Shown piece by piece: positions 1 through 8,664 of a stretch of 64,000 nucleotides of DNA. The number at the start of each line of letters is the position of its first letter. The stretch's first letter is position 1. The translations under genes were made by a program, and so were the position numbers. Where the stretch lies: assembly GCA_002840565.1 (NCBI GenBank), contig PHBK01000002.1:124001-188000 (forward strand), given 5' to 3'. This DNA comes from Deltaproteobacteria bacterium HGW-Deltaproteobacteria-12 (GTDB lineage: Bacteria; Desulfobacterota; Syntrophia; Syntrophales; Smithellaceae). Below the pieces are notes generated by a model. It saw only the letters and a program-made list of their open reading frames with translations, was not told the DNA's origin and made no database searches.

Positions 1-66
1 GAACTTTATACAACGATCAAGGGAATAAAAGAGGATATTAACGGGACAAAAGATAAAGATGAATAA
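1..66 (+). CDS. 3' end of an unidentified gene (partial)
   Basis: Frame 1 is open from the window edge and closes with TAA at 64-66, giving 21 residues rich in Lys, Asp and Glu. It would converge on truA. The piece is too short to recognise a family, and a chance open frame of this length is quite possible. Confidence 0.25.
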   Translation, partial: ELYTTIKGIKEDINGTKDKDE

Positions 67-82
67 CGAGTCTTTTCCTGAA

Positions 83-874
83 TTATTTCGCAAGGTCTGA
101 TAAATAAATCAGAGGCTTTATCTCCGGCAGGGTATCCCCTTCGTATAATACTTTTTCCAGAAAAAGGCCGGACGGCGGGGCCGTATATTGCGCGGGGATA
201 TCCGAGCGGGAATTGATCATTTGTTCGATATCGCCACTGGTGAATTTACCCCGGCCGGCTTCAACCGTTATGCCGATGATGCGCCGGACCATTTTCCACA
301 GAAAATGTGATCCTGTAACGCGCGCGGCGATAATATCGGCAAATTCCTTCATCTGAACTGATTCAATATTCACCTCAGTAGATGTATCTTTATCCATTCT
401 CTTGTCGGCAAAAGAAGAAAAATCATGAAAGCCGGAGAAAACGTTGATTGCCCGCTGCATTTTTTTGAAATCCAGGTTGTCTTTAATCCACCAGACATAA
501 CGCTTGCCGAAGGCTGTGCGCCTCCTGGCAATGAGATAAAGATAGCTGCGGCTGACGGCATGATGGCGGGCATGAAAGCGCGGCGGGGCATTGTCGACCC
601 GCAGGATATTGATGCTGGAGGGCAAATTATCATTGAGTCCGATGCGCAGGGTTTCGGGGTTCATTTTGCGGGAAGATTCCAAATGGGCAACTTGCTCCAG
701 GGCGTGGACTCCGGCATCGGTGCGTCCGGCACCCTGAATATCTGCCGGAGAGCCTATAAATTTTTGGGCCGCGGCAATTAAAGTCCCTTGAATGCTTTTG
801 GCATTATTTTGCTTCTGCCAGCCGCTGTAATTGGTGCCGTCATATTCCAGGGTGAGTTTATACTTGTATGCCAC
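83..874 (-). CDS. truA: tRNA pseudouridine(38-40) synthase TruA
   Basis: Converts uridines 38-40 in the tRNA anticodon arm to pseudouridine. The 263-residue length is normal for the family. The catalytic motif GRTDAGVHA lies near residue 50, with the nucleophile Asp53. The N-terminus (YKLTLEYDGTNYSGWQ) is typical of TruA. The start is GTG, with an AGGA-type ribosome binding site about ten bases upstream. It lies 34 bp downstream of the NlpC/P60 gene on the same strand, so the two may be co-transcribed. Identification is secure. Confidence 0.97.
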   Translation of the reverse strand: MAYKYKLTLEYDGTNYSGWQKQNNAKSIQGTLIAAAQKFIGSPADIQGAGRTDAGVHALEQVAHLESSRKMNPETLRIGLNDNLPSSINILRVDNAPPRFHARHHAVSRSYLYLIARRRTAFGKRYVWWIKDNLDFKKMQRAINVFSGFHDFSSFADKRMDKDTSTEVNIESVQMKEFADIIAARVTGSHFLWKMVRRIIGITVEAGRGKFTSGDIEQMINSRSDIPAQYTAPPSGLFLEKVLYEGDTLPEIKPLIYLSDLAK

Positions 875-908
875 TGATTGTTTTTCCTATGTTTGTCGGC
901 CGGATTTT

Positions 909-2240
909 TTACGGCGCCAAAATGCTCATGCCGGCAATGTGGGTTAATAAATCACCGGATTGGTCATCAAAGCTTCTCAACTCGCGGCCCGGACGCAGTG
1001 TCGTAATAACCGCCTGTCCGATGATTTTTCTGCCCTCCTGGCCTCTTAAATCTTTGGTTCTAATGCCCCAGATATTGTGGAAAATCAGAGCCTGACCGTT
1101 CTGCCCGCCTATATACAGCATGACGTGGCCTTTGCGCCAAAGAAGCGTTAAATAAGGGATTCCCTTCTCCAGAATAATTTTTTCTTTTTGTTCCGGGGGA
1201 ATACCGCTGAGATTAATATAACGGCCGGCCTCCTTGACCTGATCCTCCGAATGGCGCGGCAGCCATATGCCGAAGACGGCAAAAAAATCTCTTGTCATGG
1301 ATGAGCAGTCACGGTTCCCGTAAAGCCCGCCCCAGCCATACGGTTCACCGATCATTTCGTTGGCAATTTTAACCGCAGAGAGAGAAGTCAACCGCAGGGG
1401 CTTGACGGCGGCCGCCTCCCGGGCAACATAGCCTTTCTTCATTACGGCGTAGTCACTGAAAATACTCATGGCCGCGACAAATATTTCCATCTTGTCCGGT
1501 GTTTCGCGGATTAAGGGGAACATGTATCCGAGTGATGATTTTAACCCGAATTGACCGTTATTATAGAATATGGGAGTTTGATCTCGAGTAATAACCGCAT
1601 AGCGGCCCGCTTCCCATTTTTGCATAAAAAGGCCGTCAACACGGCCGAAATCGCTGACCGGCATCCAGCCGAAAGTGAAACAGGTTTCCACAAGCGCCCA
1701 GGTTTTGTCGGCGCTTAGATGACAGACAAAAATCGGCGTGTTGCCGGCGACTGCGGAACGCTGCAGATTATCAAAAGGCCAGCCGTCGCTGTCTCCGTCC
1801 GGGCTGGAAAAATGGGGCCGCAGTGTCGGCAATGAGCGCAGGCTGGTATTGCGCACAGTAATGGCGGGATAGCGGGCATTGGGGTAATCTTCCAGGGCGG
1901 CATTCTGCAGGAGTTTTTCATACCATTCCCGGGTATGCTTTCTTTTATTTTCACCGAAGCCGAAATTTACCGCAAATTTCCGGGAGTCAATATTCACGGC
2001 AGCGGTCAGGGCGTAAAAAGGCTCGCGCTGGTGCCAAACCGAAAAGTAGATGCTGTTGAAGTCCTCATCCAGGCGAATTTGCTCGGCGGCTGTAATCAGC
2101 TCTTTGCTTTTGGTCAGGTCCAGCAGATAAGCAAGGTGGTTTTGCTGTAAATCGCTTACATCCTTGATGGTTTCCGGCGCTCGCAGGCAGGCTGTTGCCG
2201 ATAGTGCGACCAGGATGCAAATCAATAATTTCAATTTCAT
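909..2240 (-). CDS. NlpC/P60 cysteine-peptidase lipoprotein with SH3-type domains
   Basis: Probable cell-wall peptidase acting on peptide stems of peptidoglycan. Residues 1-18 form a lipoprotein signal ending in SATAC (Cys18), so the mature protein should be anchored in the envelope. The middle (about 120-280) looks like two bacterial SH3-type domains with the family's N-terminal stabilising region before them. The C-terminal NlpC/P60 domain starts near 290 with GEPYGWGG. Its catalytic Cys is in DCSS (Cys312) and the His in GHVMLYIG (near 370). RBS AAGGAT precedes the ATG. It lies upstream of truA. Substrate specificity cannot be read from the sequence; YkfC-like dipeptide hydrolysis is possible. 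Confidence 0.88.
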   Translation of the reverse strand: MKLKLLICILVALSATACLRAPETIKDVSDLQQNHLAYLLDLTKSKELITAAEQIRLDEDFNSIYFSVWHQREPFYALTAAVNIDSRKFAVNFGFGENKRKHTREWYEKLLQNAALEDYPNARYPAITVRNTSLRSLPTLRPHFSSPDGDSDGWPFDNLQRSAVAGNTPIFVCHLSADKTWALVETCFTFGWMPVSDFGRVDGLFMQKWEAGRYAVITRDQTPIFYNNGQFGLKSSLGYMFPLIRETPDKMEIFVAAMSIFSDYAVMKKGYVAREAAAVKPLRLTSLSAVKIANEMIGEPYGWGGLYGNRDCSSMTRDFFAVFGIWLPRHSEDQVKEAGRYINLSGIPPEQKEKIILEKGIPYLTLLWRKGHVMLYIGGQNGQALIFHNIWGIRTKDLRGQEGRKIIGQAVITTLRPGRELRSFDDQSGDLLTHIAGMSILAP

Positions 2241-2447
2241 GAGATATCCTTAAGTTGAGCTGCCACCGCCTTTTGCTTTAGCTCAACCTGATGTTAAAGT
2301 TTTATAGTCTTTTTTAGATGTTTGGGCAAGATTAAATGAAGGGGAAAACAGCTTTTTATCTTGGTACAAAAATAATTTTGTGGCATAAGATATTGAACGC
2401 TGATATAAAGAACAAACCATTTAAATCTAAGTACAAGGAGATAATCT

Positions 2448-2933
2448 ATGGTCCCCGTTAGTGAATTAAAGGAATTTGCCTTTTCCAACAGATTTAGTGA
2501 TGAGCAGTTAAATAAGTTGGCATCCATAGCGAGAAAAGAAACGTATCTGGCCGGAACGCAGATGTACCAAAATGGCGATCCCGCCAGGTCGCTTTTCTTT
2601 ATTCAAGAAGGTAAAATTGTTTTGTTTATCGATAATTATATGGGACCGCATAAACCGCCGATGCAGGTTACTGTGGACATGATTACCAAAGGGGAGTCCA
2701 TGGGATGGTCGGCCGTAGTTGAGCCATACGCCTATACGCTTGGCGCTCTTTGCATTGATGACACCAAAGTGATTGCCATGGACTCCTTAGAGCTGCGAAA
2801 ATTAATGGAGGAAGACAATAACCTCGGGTATAAAATCATGCAGGTTGTGGCTAAGCTGATTTCCTCAAGGTTGACCCATACCAGAATTATTTTAGTCGGA
2901 GAAAGAGGCCTGTCCGTCTTAAACGAATATTAA
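2448..2933 (+). CDS. Cyclic nucleotide-binding domain protein (no HTH)
   Basis: A 161-residue Crp/cNMP-binding fold protein. The N-terminal half has the beta-roll pattern (NGDPARSLFFIQEGKIVLF, then KGESMGWSAV). The C-terminus is a helix ending after ISSRLTHTR, with no DNA-binding helix-turn-helix. It is therefore more likely a ligand- or redox-sensing module than a complete Crp/Fnr regulator. RBS AAGGAG lies eight bases before the ATG. Its stop is followed after 12 bp, in the same frame, by the start of a small selenoprotein, so the two may be co-expressed. The ligand is unknown. Confidence 0.8.
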   Translation: MVPVSELKEFAFSNRFSDEQLNKLASIARKETYLAGTQMYQNGDPARSLFFIQEGKIVLFIDNYMGPHKPPMQVTVDMITKGESMGWSAVVEPYAYTLGALCIDDTKVIAMDSLELRKLMEEDNNLGYKIMQVVAKLISSRLTHTRIILVGERGLSVLNEY

Positions 2934-2945
2934 TCAGTTGTCAGA

Positions 2946-3176
2946 ATGACAGAGGCGCCCGTGGGGGAGAAGATAGTTATATACGGGAAAGGCGGCTGAC
3001 CTTATACGGATAAGGCCAGGGCGGCTTTTGGCAATGCGGCTTTGTATGTCGATGTAACCGTCCACGCTGATAAATTGGCGGAAATGCTGATCTTGTCCGG
3101 CGGGAGGCGTCAGGTGCCGGTTATTCTGGAAGATGATAAGGTGACCATAGGGTACGGCGGCTCCTGAGGGCTGTGA
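2946..3176 (+). CDS. UXX-star family glutaredoxin-like selenoprotein (two in-frame UGA/Sec codons)
   Basis: Reading TGA at 2997-2999 and 3165-3167 as selenocysteine gives one 76-residue protein. Sec18 sits in a glutaredoxin-like redox motif (YGKGG-U-PYTDKAR), followed by the thioredoxin-fold cis-Pro region (RRQVPVILEDDKVTIGYGGS). The second Sec74 is three residues from the end (U-G-L-stop at 3174-3176), the signature that gives the known UXX-star selenoproteins their name. A CCTTAT/ATAAGG hairpin (3000-3015) follows the first UGA. CCGG-GAG-CCGG (3184-3194) follows the second, although its fit to bacterial SECIS is weaker. The start could be ATG 2946 or GTG 2961; the latter has AGAGG upstream. 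Ordinary gene callers miss this gene. Family assignment is from memory of the motif. Confidence 0.82.
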
Positions 3177-3234
3177 ATATCGTCCGGGAGCCGGTTCTTT
3201 GAGGCCTTTGCATAAATACATAAAACTAACAATT

Positions 3235-3440
3235 TTGTCATTCCGTGCAAGCGCAGCGCGACACGGAATCCAGTATTATCATAGAATTCCTGGATACCGG
3301 CTTTCGAGACTGTGTCACAATGTCATTGCGAAGGAATGAAGTGACTGAAGCAATCTCATAAGTATCTGAACACATGAGATTACCACACCGCCTGAGAGGC
3401 GGCTCGTAATGACAGAAGTGGATTACGACACAGTCTCTTT
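3235..3440. repeat. Nested palindromic intergenic repeat
   Basis: An outer inverted repeat, GAGACTGTGTC (3306-3316) and GACACAGTCTC (3427-3437), encloses an inner one, TGTCATTGCGA (3321-3331) and TCGTAATGACA (3405-3415). To the left lies a further palindrome-like stretch (GTCATTCCG ... CGGAATCCAG). The layout suggests one small non-coding mobile repeat inserted into another. The start of the ferritin-like gene lies just downstream, and open frames across the repeat on either strand look spurious. Confidence 0.65.
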
Positions 3441-3507
3441 CGCCGGTAAGACGATTAGAGTGGTTGTGCAAAGCTCTCTCTATTATTTGCAGATGGGTGA
3501 GATATTT

Positions 3508-3975
3508 ATGCCAAACATCAAATTTGATGCCATTATTGAAAAGGCGATTGCCAATGAAGAAGAAGCAACCCAGTTTTATCTGAAGCTTGCCGAGATTATC
3601 ACCGATAAAATGGCAAAAGATACACTTCTTTATCTGGCGAACGAGGAAAAACAGCACAAAAATTATCTGCTGCATTACCGGCAGATAGGTTTTATCGGCA
3701 ATGCTGCGGACAACGATGAAGCCGGCAATAACAAGATTGCCGAGTTTTTGCAGTCTCCGCAGGTCAAGGCTGATATGGACAGCAAAGAAGTTTATTTACT
3801 GGCTGCCGCCAGAGAGTTAAACTCCTATAATTTTTACAGGGGGCTGGCGGCTCTTCATCCCGACGGCGAAATAAAACAAATGCTGCTGAAAATGGCCAAT
3901 CAAGAGATAAAGCATAAAGAAAAAGTAGAGTACCTCTATGCCAATACGGCGTTTGTTCAAACCGACGGGGGATAA
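3508..3975 (+). CDS. Ferritin-like / rubrerythrin-domain protein
   Basis: A 155-residue four-helix di-iron carboxylate protein. Each half carries a Glu plus ExxH-type ligand set: NEEEATQFY early, then NEEKQHKNYL, RELNSYNFY and NQEIKHKEKVEYL. This is the pattern of rubrerythrin-type ferritin-like domains involved in peroxide reduction or iron handling in anaerobes. There is no C-terminal rubredoxin. The ATG at 3508 is chosen because GGTGAG lies seven bases upstream; an open frame continues 5' only into the repeat element. Confidence 0.85.
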   Translation: MPNIKFDAIIEKAIANEEEATQFYLKLAEIITDKMAKDTLLYLANEEKQHKNYLLHYRQIGFIGNAADNDEAGNNKIAEFLQSPQVKADMDSKEVYLLAAARELNSYNFYRGLAALHPDGEIKQMLLKMANQEIKHKEKVEYLYANTAFVQTDGG

Positions 3976-4148
3976 TCCCGCCGCGGAAAACCCCGGTTTT
4001 CGCTGTGGGAGGAATGAATTTGGCAAGCCGCCGGAAGTTAAATGTTTGCAAGTATAAGGAGTCTCCGGCTCCTGCCGCATAAGTTTCGCGGTCCGGATTT
4101 TACCAAATATATCAATTCGTTTTTAATGAACGAAAAAAGGAGTTGAAA

Positions 4149-4697
4149 GTGCCTGTTTTTGTACCCAAAAAGATATTTTTTACCAAAGGTGTGGGAACAC
4201 ACAAAGATGAGTTGCATTCTTTTGAGCGGGCATTACGTGATGCCGGCATTGAAAAATGTAATCTGGTCCAGGTTTCCAGCATCTTCCCGCCGCACTGCAA
4301 AATGATTTCCAAACCGCAGGGGCTGAAGGGACTTACTCCCGGCGGCATTACTTATTGTGTCATGAGCCGCTGCTGCAGCAACGAACCAAAGCGTCTGCTG
4401 GCGGCGTCTGTCGGGTGCGCCATTCCTGCGGATAAGTCGTCCTACGGCTATATCAGTGAAAATCATGCCTACGGACGAACGGAAAAGCAGGCCGGTGAAT
4501 ACGCAGAGGATCTCGCAGCGGCTATGCTTGCCTCCACCCTGGGTATCGATTTCAATGTTGATGAAAGCTGGGATGAAAAGAAGGAGATCTTTAAGATCAG
4601 CGGCAAGATAGTCCGTACATTCAATGTCACCCAATCAACGATATGTAAAAATGATAATTACACCACTGTAATTGCCGCTGCCGTTTTTGTTTTCTGA
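4149..4697 (+). CDS. Pyruvoyl-dependent arginine decarboxylase
   Basis: Makes agmatine from arginine, feeding polyamine synthesis. The protein (about 182 residues) contains the self-cleavage site VSSIFPP near residues 42-48. Cleavage between the two Ser residues creates beta and alpha chains and the pyruvoyl cofactor. GLTPGG and [16 protein letters not shown] are also family features. I choose GTG 4149 because AAGGAG (4137-4142) lies six bases upstream; a TTG at 4143 is adjacent to the same RBS and unlikely. Stands alone between the ferritin-like gene and a hydrolase gene. Confidence 0.9.
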   Translation: MPVFVPKKIFFTKGVGTHKDELHSFERALRDAGIEKCNLVQVSSIFPPHCKMISKPQGLKGLTPGGITYCVMSRCCSNEPKRLLAASVGCAIPADKSSYGYISENHAYGRTEKQAGEYAEDLAAAMLASTLGIDFNVDESWDEKKEIFKISGKIVRTFNVTQSTICKNDNYTTVIAAAVFVF

Positions 4698-4783
4698 AGC
4701 AATCAGCAACGTAAGATTAATCAGTCAGTCCGGGGGAATTGCAGTTTCTGCGAGATTGACGCTGACTTTCTTTCCTTGAGGAT

Positions 4784-5665
4784 ATGGTGGAAAATTTCAT
4801 GCAAAACGAAATATTTGATTTGCAATTTCAGGATGTCGGCGGCGCTCAACTACCTTATCTCTTTTTTGAAGGCGAAGCTTCCGCACCGCAAATGCTGTTT
4901 GTTCATGCTACCGGTTTCCTGCCCTGGCTCTGGCAGCCGGTTATTGAAGAATTTGTTCCGCCCAATAATGCCTGGGCTCCCTTTGTTTGTGACTATCGTT
5001 CCTGCAATCCGCGGGAGGGCGGATTGAGCTGGGATGTTGTCGCACGCGATTTGTCCGCTTTCTGCGGCGGGCAGCAAATTACCAGGCCGCTAATTATCGG
5101 ACATTCCATGGGGGCGACGGTATCGACAATTGCAACCGCTCTTTATGGCTTGCAGCCGCGCGGCCTGATTCTGGTTGAACCGATTTTTCTTCCCGACCTT
5201 TTTTACGACATGACGCCGGAGGTCCAAAGCCATCCTTTAGCCGCTAAATCGATTAAAAGAACAAACCATTGGACAGACGAGAATGAAGCCTGGTCTTACC
5301 TCAAATCCAAGTCGCTTTTTGCCGACTGGGATGAGCGGGTTTTGCAGATCTACCATAAATACGGCATGAAAAAACAGGAGGAAGGAAGTCTCAAACTGAC
5401 CTGTTCGCCGGAAAACGAAGCGGCAATGTTTATGGGGGGCTGGGATATCAATCCCTGGCCTTTATTGACGGAAATAAAGTGCCCCGTCCTGGTTGTGGAA
5501 GGAGAAAAGACTGAAAACAAAGGAATTGTTGATATCCAGAGAGCTGTTTCTTTATTTAGTCGCGCAACATACAAATCGGTTGAGGGGACGGGACATTTAA
5601 TTCCCATGCAGAAACCGAAGGAAGTTGCCGAATTAATAAAAGAATTCAGCAGGCAGATAGAATAA
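4784..5665 (+). CDS. Alpha/beta hydrolase
   Basis: A 293-residue alpha/beta-hydrolase fold protein. The oxyanion-hole region HATGFLPWLW is at 41-50, the nucleophile elbow GHSMGAT has Ser108, and the C-terminal catalytic His is in VEGTGHLIPMQ. The acidic residue is probably the Glu/Asp of VVEGEKTENKG. Substrate unknown; esterases and ring-cleavage hydrolases share the pattern. It ends 36 bp before the parA-like gene. The start is the first ATG after GAGG; a start at the internal Met6 is possible. Confidence 0.82.
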   Translation: MVENFMQNEIFDLQFQDVGGAQLPYLFFEGEASAPQMLFVHATGFLPWLWQPVIEEFVPPNNAWAPFVCDYRSCNPREGGLSWDVVARDLSAFCGGQQITRPLIIGHSMGATVSTIATALYGLQPRGLILVEPIFLPDLFYDMTPEVQSHPLAAKSIKRTNHWTDENEAWSYLKSKSLFADWDERVLQIYHKYGMKKQEEGSLKLTCSPENEAAMFMGGWDINPWPLLTEIKCPVLVVEGEKTENKGIVDIQRAVSLFSRATYKSVEGTGHLIPMQKPKEVAELIKEFSRQIE

Positions 5666-5701
5666 AATTCCGGCCCGGGAAATCTTTAGAAAGAGGAAAT
5701 A

Positions 5702-6457
5702 ATGAAACCGGACATTATTGCCCTTTGTAATCAAAAAGGCGGAGTAGGCAAAACTACCTGTGCTGTAAATATTGCGGCCGGACTGGCCAGGCTGGGTAAA
5801 AAGGTTCTGCTGGTTGATTTCGATCCCCAGGCGCATTTAACTTATTCCCTGGGTTTTGTTGCCCATGATCTGAAGCAGACTGTTTATTCGGTCATTAAAA
5901 AGTCGGTTCCTCTGGATGAAGCGCTGCTGGAACATTCCGGAATGCGGCTTTTGCCGGCCAACCTTGAACTGGCCGAGATGGAAAACGAAAAAGCAGACTT
6001 TCACGATGGCGAATTTACGCTGAAAAACAAACTGGCCGGTGTCCGGGATATGGAATATGTCCTGATCGACTGTCCGCCTTCGGCCGGGTTTCTTACCTCC
6101 AACGCGCTGGCCTGCAGCAAGGATATCTACATTCCTTTGCAGATGGAGTTTTTGGCCTTAAAGGGAATGGGCCGGCTGATGAGCCGTATTGAAGAAGTGC
6201 AGAAGAGTTTGAATAAGAATCTGCATATTTCCGGCATTATTCCCACCCGGTTTGATGCCCGCAGGAAGTTGAATAATGCCATCATGGACAGCATTCGCGA
6301 GCGCTTCGGGAATAAGGTGTTTTCTACCGTGATTCGCGAAAATATTGCTGTAGCGGAAGCACCGAGCTTCGGCCAGACAATTTTTGAATATGCGCCGAAG
6401 AGTCATGGCGCCGAAGATTTCCTGAGTCTGTGCGAAGAAATCATCAACAGAAAATAA
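5702..6457 (+). CDS. ParA/Soj-family ATPase (orphan)
   Basis: A 251-residue ParA-type ATPase with the deviant Walker A motif KGGVGKTT (residues 12-19), Walker A' VDFDPQAHLT and Walker B VLIDCPP. This family positions chromosomes, plasmids or large protein clusters. No parB or parS-like array lies next to it, so it is probably an orphan that positions something other than the origin, or a parA with a distant partner. Good RBS (AGAGG). Neighbours, a hydrolase and a DMT transporter, give no functional hint. Confidence 0.9.
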   Translation: MKPDIIALCNQKGGVGKTTCAVNIAAGLARLGKKVLLVDFDPQAHLTYSLGFVAHDLKQTVYSVIKKSVPLDEALLEHSGMRLLPANLELAEMENEKADFHDGEFTLKNKLAGVRDMEYVLIDCPPSAGFLTSNALACSKDIYIPLQMEFLALKGMGRLMSRIEEVQKSLNKNLHISGIIPTRFDARRKLNNAIMDSIRERFGNKVFSTVIRENIAVAEAPSFGQTIFEYAPKSHGAEDFLSLCEEIINRK

Positions 6458-6492
6458 CCGACCTATCCGGAAATCACCGGCTGCCAATATCT

Positions 6493-7392
6493 ATGACCGA
6501 ACAGCAAAGCGTCCGCCGCAAGGCATACCTGGCCCTCGCGGCCGTCACCATCCTTTGGGGATACAACTGGGTGATCATGAAGGAGTCGCTCCAATACTGC
6601 GATCCCTTTGTTTTTACAGCGATGCGCATTTTTGCCGGGGCTTTTATCTTGCTTATCATTCTGGCCTGGAAGCGCAGGAGCATTGTTCCTCAAAATATTC
6701 CGCTGCTGATCTTAACCGGCATTCTTTCCACTACCGGCGGAACCGCTTTTGCCATGTGGGCGCTCACGAGCGGGGGAGCCGGGAAAACGGCGATTCTGGT
6801 TTATACCATGCCCTTCTGGGCTCTGCTGCTGGGGTGGCCGATATTGTCCGAACGCATTCGCGGCCTGCAATGGTTGGCGGCCGGTCTTGCCTTATCCGGG
6901 CTAATGCTGATTCTGGCGCCCTGGAAGATATCCCTCGATATTGCCGGTTCGCTCCTGGCTGTTGCCGCCGGCCTGATGTGGGCGGCCGGTTCGATTCTGA
7001 TCAAGATTATGGCTAAAAAAAGCGATTTCGACCTCCTGTCCGTTACGGCCTGGCAGCTTTTTTTCGGCGCCATCCCCATTGGAGTGTTGGTTGTCCTGAT
7101 CCCTTCCCCACCCGTCTCGTGGACCCCTTATCTGCTGGGCGCATTGACCTACAATATTGTGTTTGCCACCGTTATTGCAGTCCTGTTATGGTTTTACGCC
7201 CTGCAAAAATTACCCACGGGATCGGCCACTATGGGCACGCTCGCCACCCCGGTGATCGGCGCCGTTGCCGCCGCCGTTCAGCTTGGTGAAAGGCCGTCGG
7301 CCGGGGACATGGCCGGCATGATTCTGATCCTTTGTGGAATTGTCCTTCTGACTTATCTGGATCTGCGGCGCAGCCGCGAAACCGGAAATTAA
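6493..7392 (+). CDS. EamA/DMT-superfamily transporter
   Basis: About 300 residues with ten predicted membrane segments, arranged as two EamA repeats. The first begins ALAAVTILWGYNWVIMK, the second in LAVAAGLMWAAGSILIK. These inner-membrane proteins export amino acids, nucleosides or related metabolites; the substrate cannot be told. I chose the Met at 6493 because the upstream open frame overlaps the end of parA and is hydrophilic. No strong RBS is visible. Confidence 0.88.
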   Translation: MTEQQSVRRKAYLALAAVTILWGYNWVIMKESLQYCDPFVFTAMRIFAGAFILLIILAWKRRSIVPQNIPLLILTGILSTTGGTAFAMWALTSGGAGKTAILVYTMPFWALLLGWPILSERIRGLQWLAAGLALSGLMLILAPWKISLDIAGSLLAVAAGLMWAAGSILIKIMAKKSDFDLLSVTAWQLFFGAIPIGVLVVLIPSPPVSWTPYLLGALTYNIVFATVIAVLLWFYALQKLPTGSATMGTLATPVIGAVAAAVQLGERPSAGDMAGMILILCGIVLLTYLDLRRSRETGN

Positions 7393-7432
7393 CTGCGGCC
7401 AATAATATTCGTCAGTTATTTTTGATGGTCTC

Positions 7433-7566
7433 GTAAAAAGTCCGTCACACCGGTGAAAACCGGTGTCCAGCGCTTTGCGAGTCTTTGAAATATTTGGATT
7501 CCGGCTTTCGTAACCTAAAGGTCACAAGACCGGAATGACGATTATGAGGCTTTTTCGACTTTTTAC
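7433..7566. repeat. MITE-like element with terminal inverted repeats
   Basis: Ends GTAAAAAGTC (7433-7442) and GACTTTTTAC (7557-7566) are perfect inverted repeats. Inside are CACCGGTG-type and GATTCCGG/CCGGAATG palindromes. It has no coding capacity and fills the 246-bp gap between the DMT transporter and the convergent acetyltransferase gene. The termini resemble those of the element at 36371-36491, suggesting related repeat families. Confidence 0.65.
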
Positions 7567-7638
7567 TATTTCGTCATTTTTAGTGACTGCAATACAACTC
7601 ATTATTTAGGTCAATGAATTTCCCCCCGGAATTAAAGC

Positions 7639-8142
7639 TCAGGCGAGATCCGTCCAGGAGCGCTCGAAGTGCTGTTCGGTGACCTCTTTTCCCCACTGGG
7701 TTCCTCGATGCTCCGCAATTAGTTTAAAACCCCCCTTCTCGTAGAGATGCCTGGCGACGTCGAGCCCCTTAAATGTCCATAAGTATATCTTCTTATAGCC
7801 ATTGCTCCGGCAAAAATTAATGGCGGTGTCGATAAGCTCATTGCCGGCGCCTTTTCCCCGCAGGGCATCCGACATGATAAACCACCGCAGATGCGCGCCT
7901 TCAGTGGCGGCGTTAATTCCATCAATGGTTATAGAGCCTTCGAGGCGGCCGTCTGCCCAAACTGTCCAGAAACCGTCGCGTTTCTCATCATACCGCTTAA
8001 GAAATTCGGCAAGTTCGACGGCAACCCTGGCTTCAAAGAAGAGGCCAAACCCCCAGTGTTGATGATAGTATGTTCCATGTAATTCGGCAACCCGTCCGAG
8101 CGCACCACTGATATAGCCCCTGGCTATTTCAATCTTTGGCAT
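7639..8142 (-). CDS. GNAT-family N-acetyltransferase
   Basis: A 167-residue GNAT protein. The acetyl-CoA binding motif A is near residues 85-110 (LRGKGAGNELIDTAINFC), followed by GYKKIYLWTF and the C-terminal ARHLYEKGGFKL. RBS AGAGG precedes the ATG. Some relatives are fused to MarR regulators; this one is stand-alone. The acceptor substrate is unknown. Confidence 0.87.
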   Translation of the reverse strand: MPKIEIARGYISGALGRVAELHGTYYHQHWGFGLFFEARVAVELAEFLKRYDEKRDGFWTVWADGRLEGSITIDGINAATEGAHLRWFIMSDALRGKGAGNELIDTAINFCRSNGYKKIYLWTFKGLDVARHLYEKGGFKLIAEHRGTQWGKEVTEQHFERSWTDLA

Positions 8143-8230
8143 TTGAGCCTCTGGTTCATCGCTATCAATCTTTCCGGAGAGCGGAATTTGTCTGCAGCGG
8201 AAAATTGAGGCGACGGATGATCAGTTCCGT

Positions 8231-8428
8231 TTATATCGTCTTCTTAATTCCGAGCGTTGCGTAGAGAGGGCAGTATCCCGAGGCCACACTGGAAAGAAGC
8301 ATGCCGGCAATGACGGCAAGGACAAGACCAACAATTCCTCCTAGCCAGCCGGTCGCATTGGCGACGATAAAAAAAATCGCGATAATCAGCCGGACTATCC
8401 TGTCAATGGTACCCACGTTTCGATTCAT
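8231..8428 (-). CDS. DUF2892 (YgaP-type) small membrane protein
   Basis: About 65 residues with two hydrophobic helices, and the family hallmarks NVGTIDRIVRLIIA at the start and SGYCPLYATLGI at the end. DUF2892 proteins are often linked to rhodanese or sulfur-handling genes, but no such partner is adjacent. The second ATG (8428) is chosen because GGAGG lies at proper distance; the first ATG abuts the RBS. Confidence 0.85.
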   Translation of the reverse strand: MNRNVGTIDRIVRLIIAIFFIVANATGWLGGIVGLVLAVIAGMLLSSVASGYCPLYATLGIKKTI

Positions 8429-8664
8429 GGACATTCCTCCCTTCAGTGCGGCCGGATATTCCTTGATGGTTGAGAAAGAGTGTTTTGTATTGCCTAAGTA
8501 TAAGTCAGGCCGCCTTGGCTGTCTATAAATAAAATTGGTGTTAACGCCGGCAGATTTCTGCTATAATTAAATTACTTCACGAAATCAGGCCGTTGTGCAC
8601 AGCAGAAAAGGCGGAAACCAACAAACTATTAATCTTACATAAAAATTCCCCCGAAGGAGGATTC

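Noticed and set aside
2934-3221. Minus-strand 95-codon open frame
   Set aside because: It is the antisense shadow of the UXX-star selenoprotein; the plus strand gives a recognisable protein.
3238-3675. Minus-strand 145-codon open frame
   Set aside because: Runs across the palindromic repeat and antisense to the ferritin-like gene; composition not protein-like.
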